Assembly (NCBI RefSeq): GCF_900604535.1
Contig: NZ_UWOT01000011.1
Span: 32,949-96,948 of the forward strand
Direction of reading: 5' to 3'
DNA: 64,000 nt
Source: Romboutsia_E sp900604535
Lineage (GTDB): Bacteria > Bacillota > Clostridia > Peptostreptococcales > Peptostreptococcaceae
Shown: one piece after another, positions 63,656 through 64,000 of the stretch
How the letters are laid out: each line of letters starts with the position of its first letter
Numbering within the stretch: the first letter of the stretch is position 1
Notes under the pieces: generated by a model
The model's input: the letters and a program-made list of their open reading frames with translations, nothing else
Told to the model about the DNA's origin: nothing
The model's database searches: none
Position numbers and translations under genes: made by a program

Positions 63656-64000
<345 letters not shown>

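Overview
This is a 64 kb AT-rich chromosomal window from a low-G+C, spore-former-type anaerobe. The gene order rex / cooS / pyr operon / groESL / lar / guaBA / pur operon, the strong AGGAGG ribosome binding sites and the 5' part of a 16S rRNA gene at the right edge all point to the Peptostreptococcaceae (Clostridioides, Terrisporobacter, Paraclostridium and relatives). The 16S fragment looks most like Terrisporobacter or a near neighbour from memory, but no alignment was possible. No phage, transposase, CRISPR array or tRNA was seen.

Layout. 1-6.4 kb holds a truncated ABC-F ATPase, the NADH sensor Rex, a small 2[4Fe-4S] ferredoxin, and a three-gene operon of CO dehydrogenase (cooS), a CooF-like four-cluster ferredoxin and an FAD/NAD(P)H oxidoreductase. 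6.7-7.8 kb is a secreted SH3/NlpC-P60 cell-wall hydrolase. 8-12.3 kb is pyrBCKDE, with a PyrR-type RNA site directly against the pyrB ribosome binding site. 12.4-14.5 kb is a divergent LysR regulator and YeiH-type permease pair. 14.6-18.5 kb holds two overlapping deoxynucleoside kinases, 8-oxoguanine glycosylase and cardiolipin synthase. 18.5-20.6 kb is groES-groEL behind a CIRCE operator. 20.7-22.7 kb is larB and a frameshifted larC (nickel-pincer cofactor of lactate racemase).

22.7-41.7 kb is a purine region. It contains a guanine riboswitch and guaB-guaA, a BMP-type nucleoside lipoprotein, an AzgA/PbuG-like purine permease, formate-THF ligase (fhs) and an eleven-kilobase purECFMNHDL operon. 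Four of these transcription units carry an ACGAA-core motif resembling a PurR box. Fhs makes 10-formyl-THF, which PurN and PurH consume, so the neighbourhood joins one-carbon supply, de novo synthesis, GMP branch and salvage.

41.8-44.4 kb holds a CIRCE-controlled Hsp20 and HtpG. 44.4-53.2 kb is the least conventional part. Two paralogous proteins of about 500 residues, with an N-terminal helix-turn-helix and an unrecognised C-terminal region, each stand divergent to an OFA-type major facilitator transporter. An alanine/glycine:cation symporter lies between the two pairs, and its leader shares an 18-base element with that of the first regulator. 53.2-59.2 kb is accessory and poorly known: a phosphodiesterase, a DUF5685 protein, a TPR protein with an extreme poly-cysteine tail, a membrane protein, a zinc-ribbon protein, a HAD phosphatase, an unrecognised 360-residue protein and a tandem-repeat Asn/Gln/Pro/Tyr protein. 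59.3-62.5 kb is a CadC/SmtB repressor and a CadA-type ATPase with three metal-binding domains. A hemolysin III family membrane protein and an rRNA promoter region leading into 16S rRNA close the window.

Transcription units are mostly separated by long, near-perfect palindromic terminators, many of them usable in both directions.
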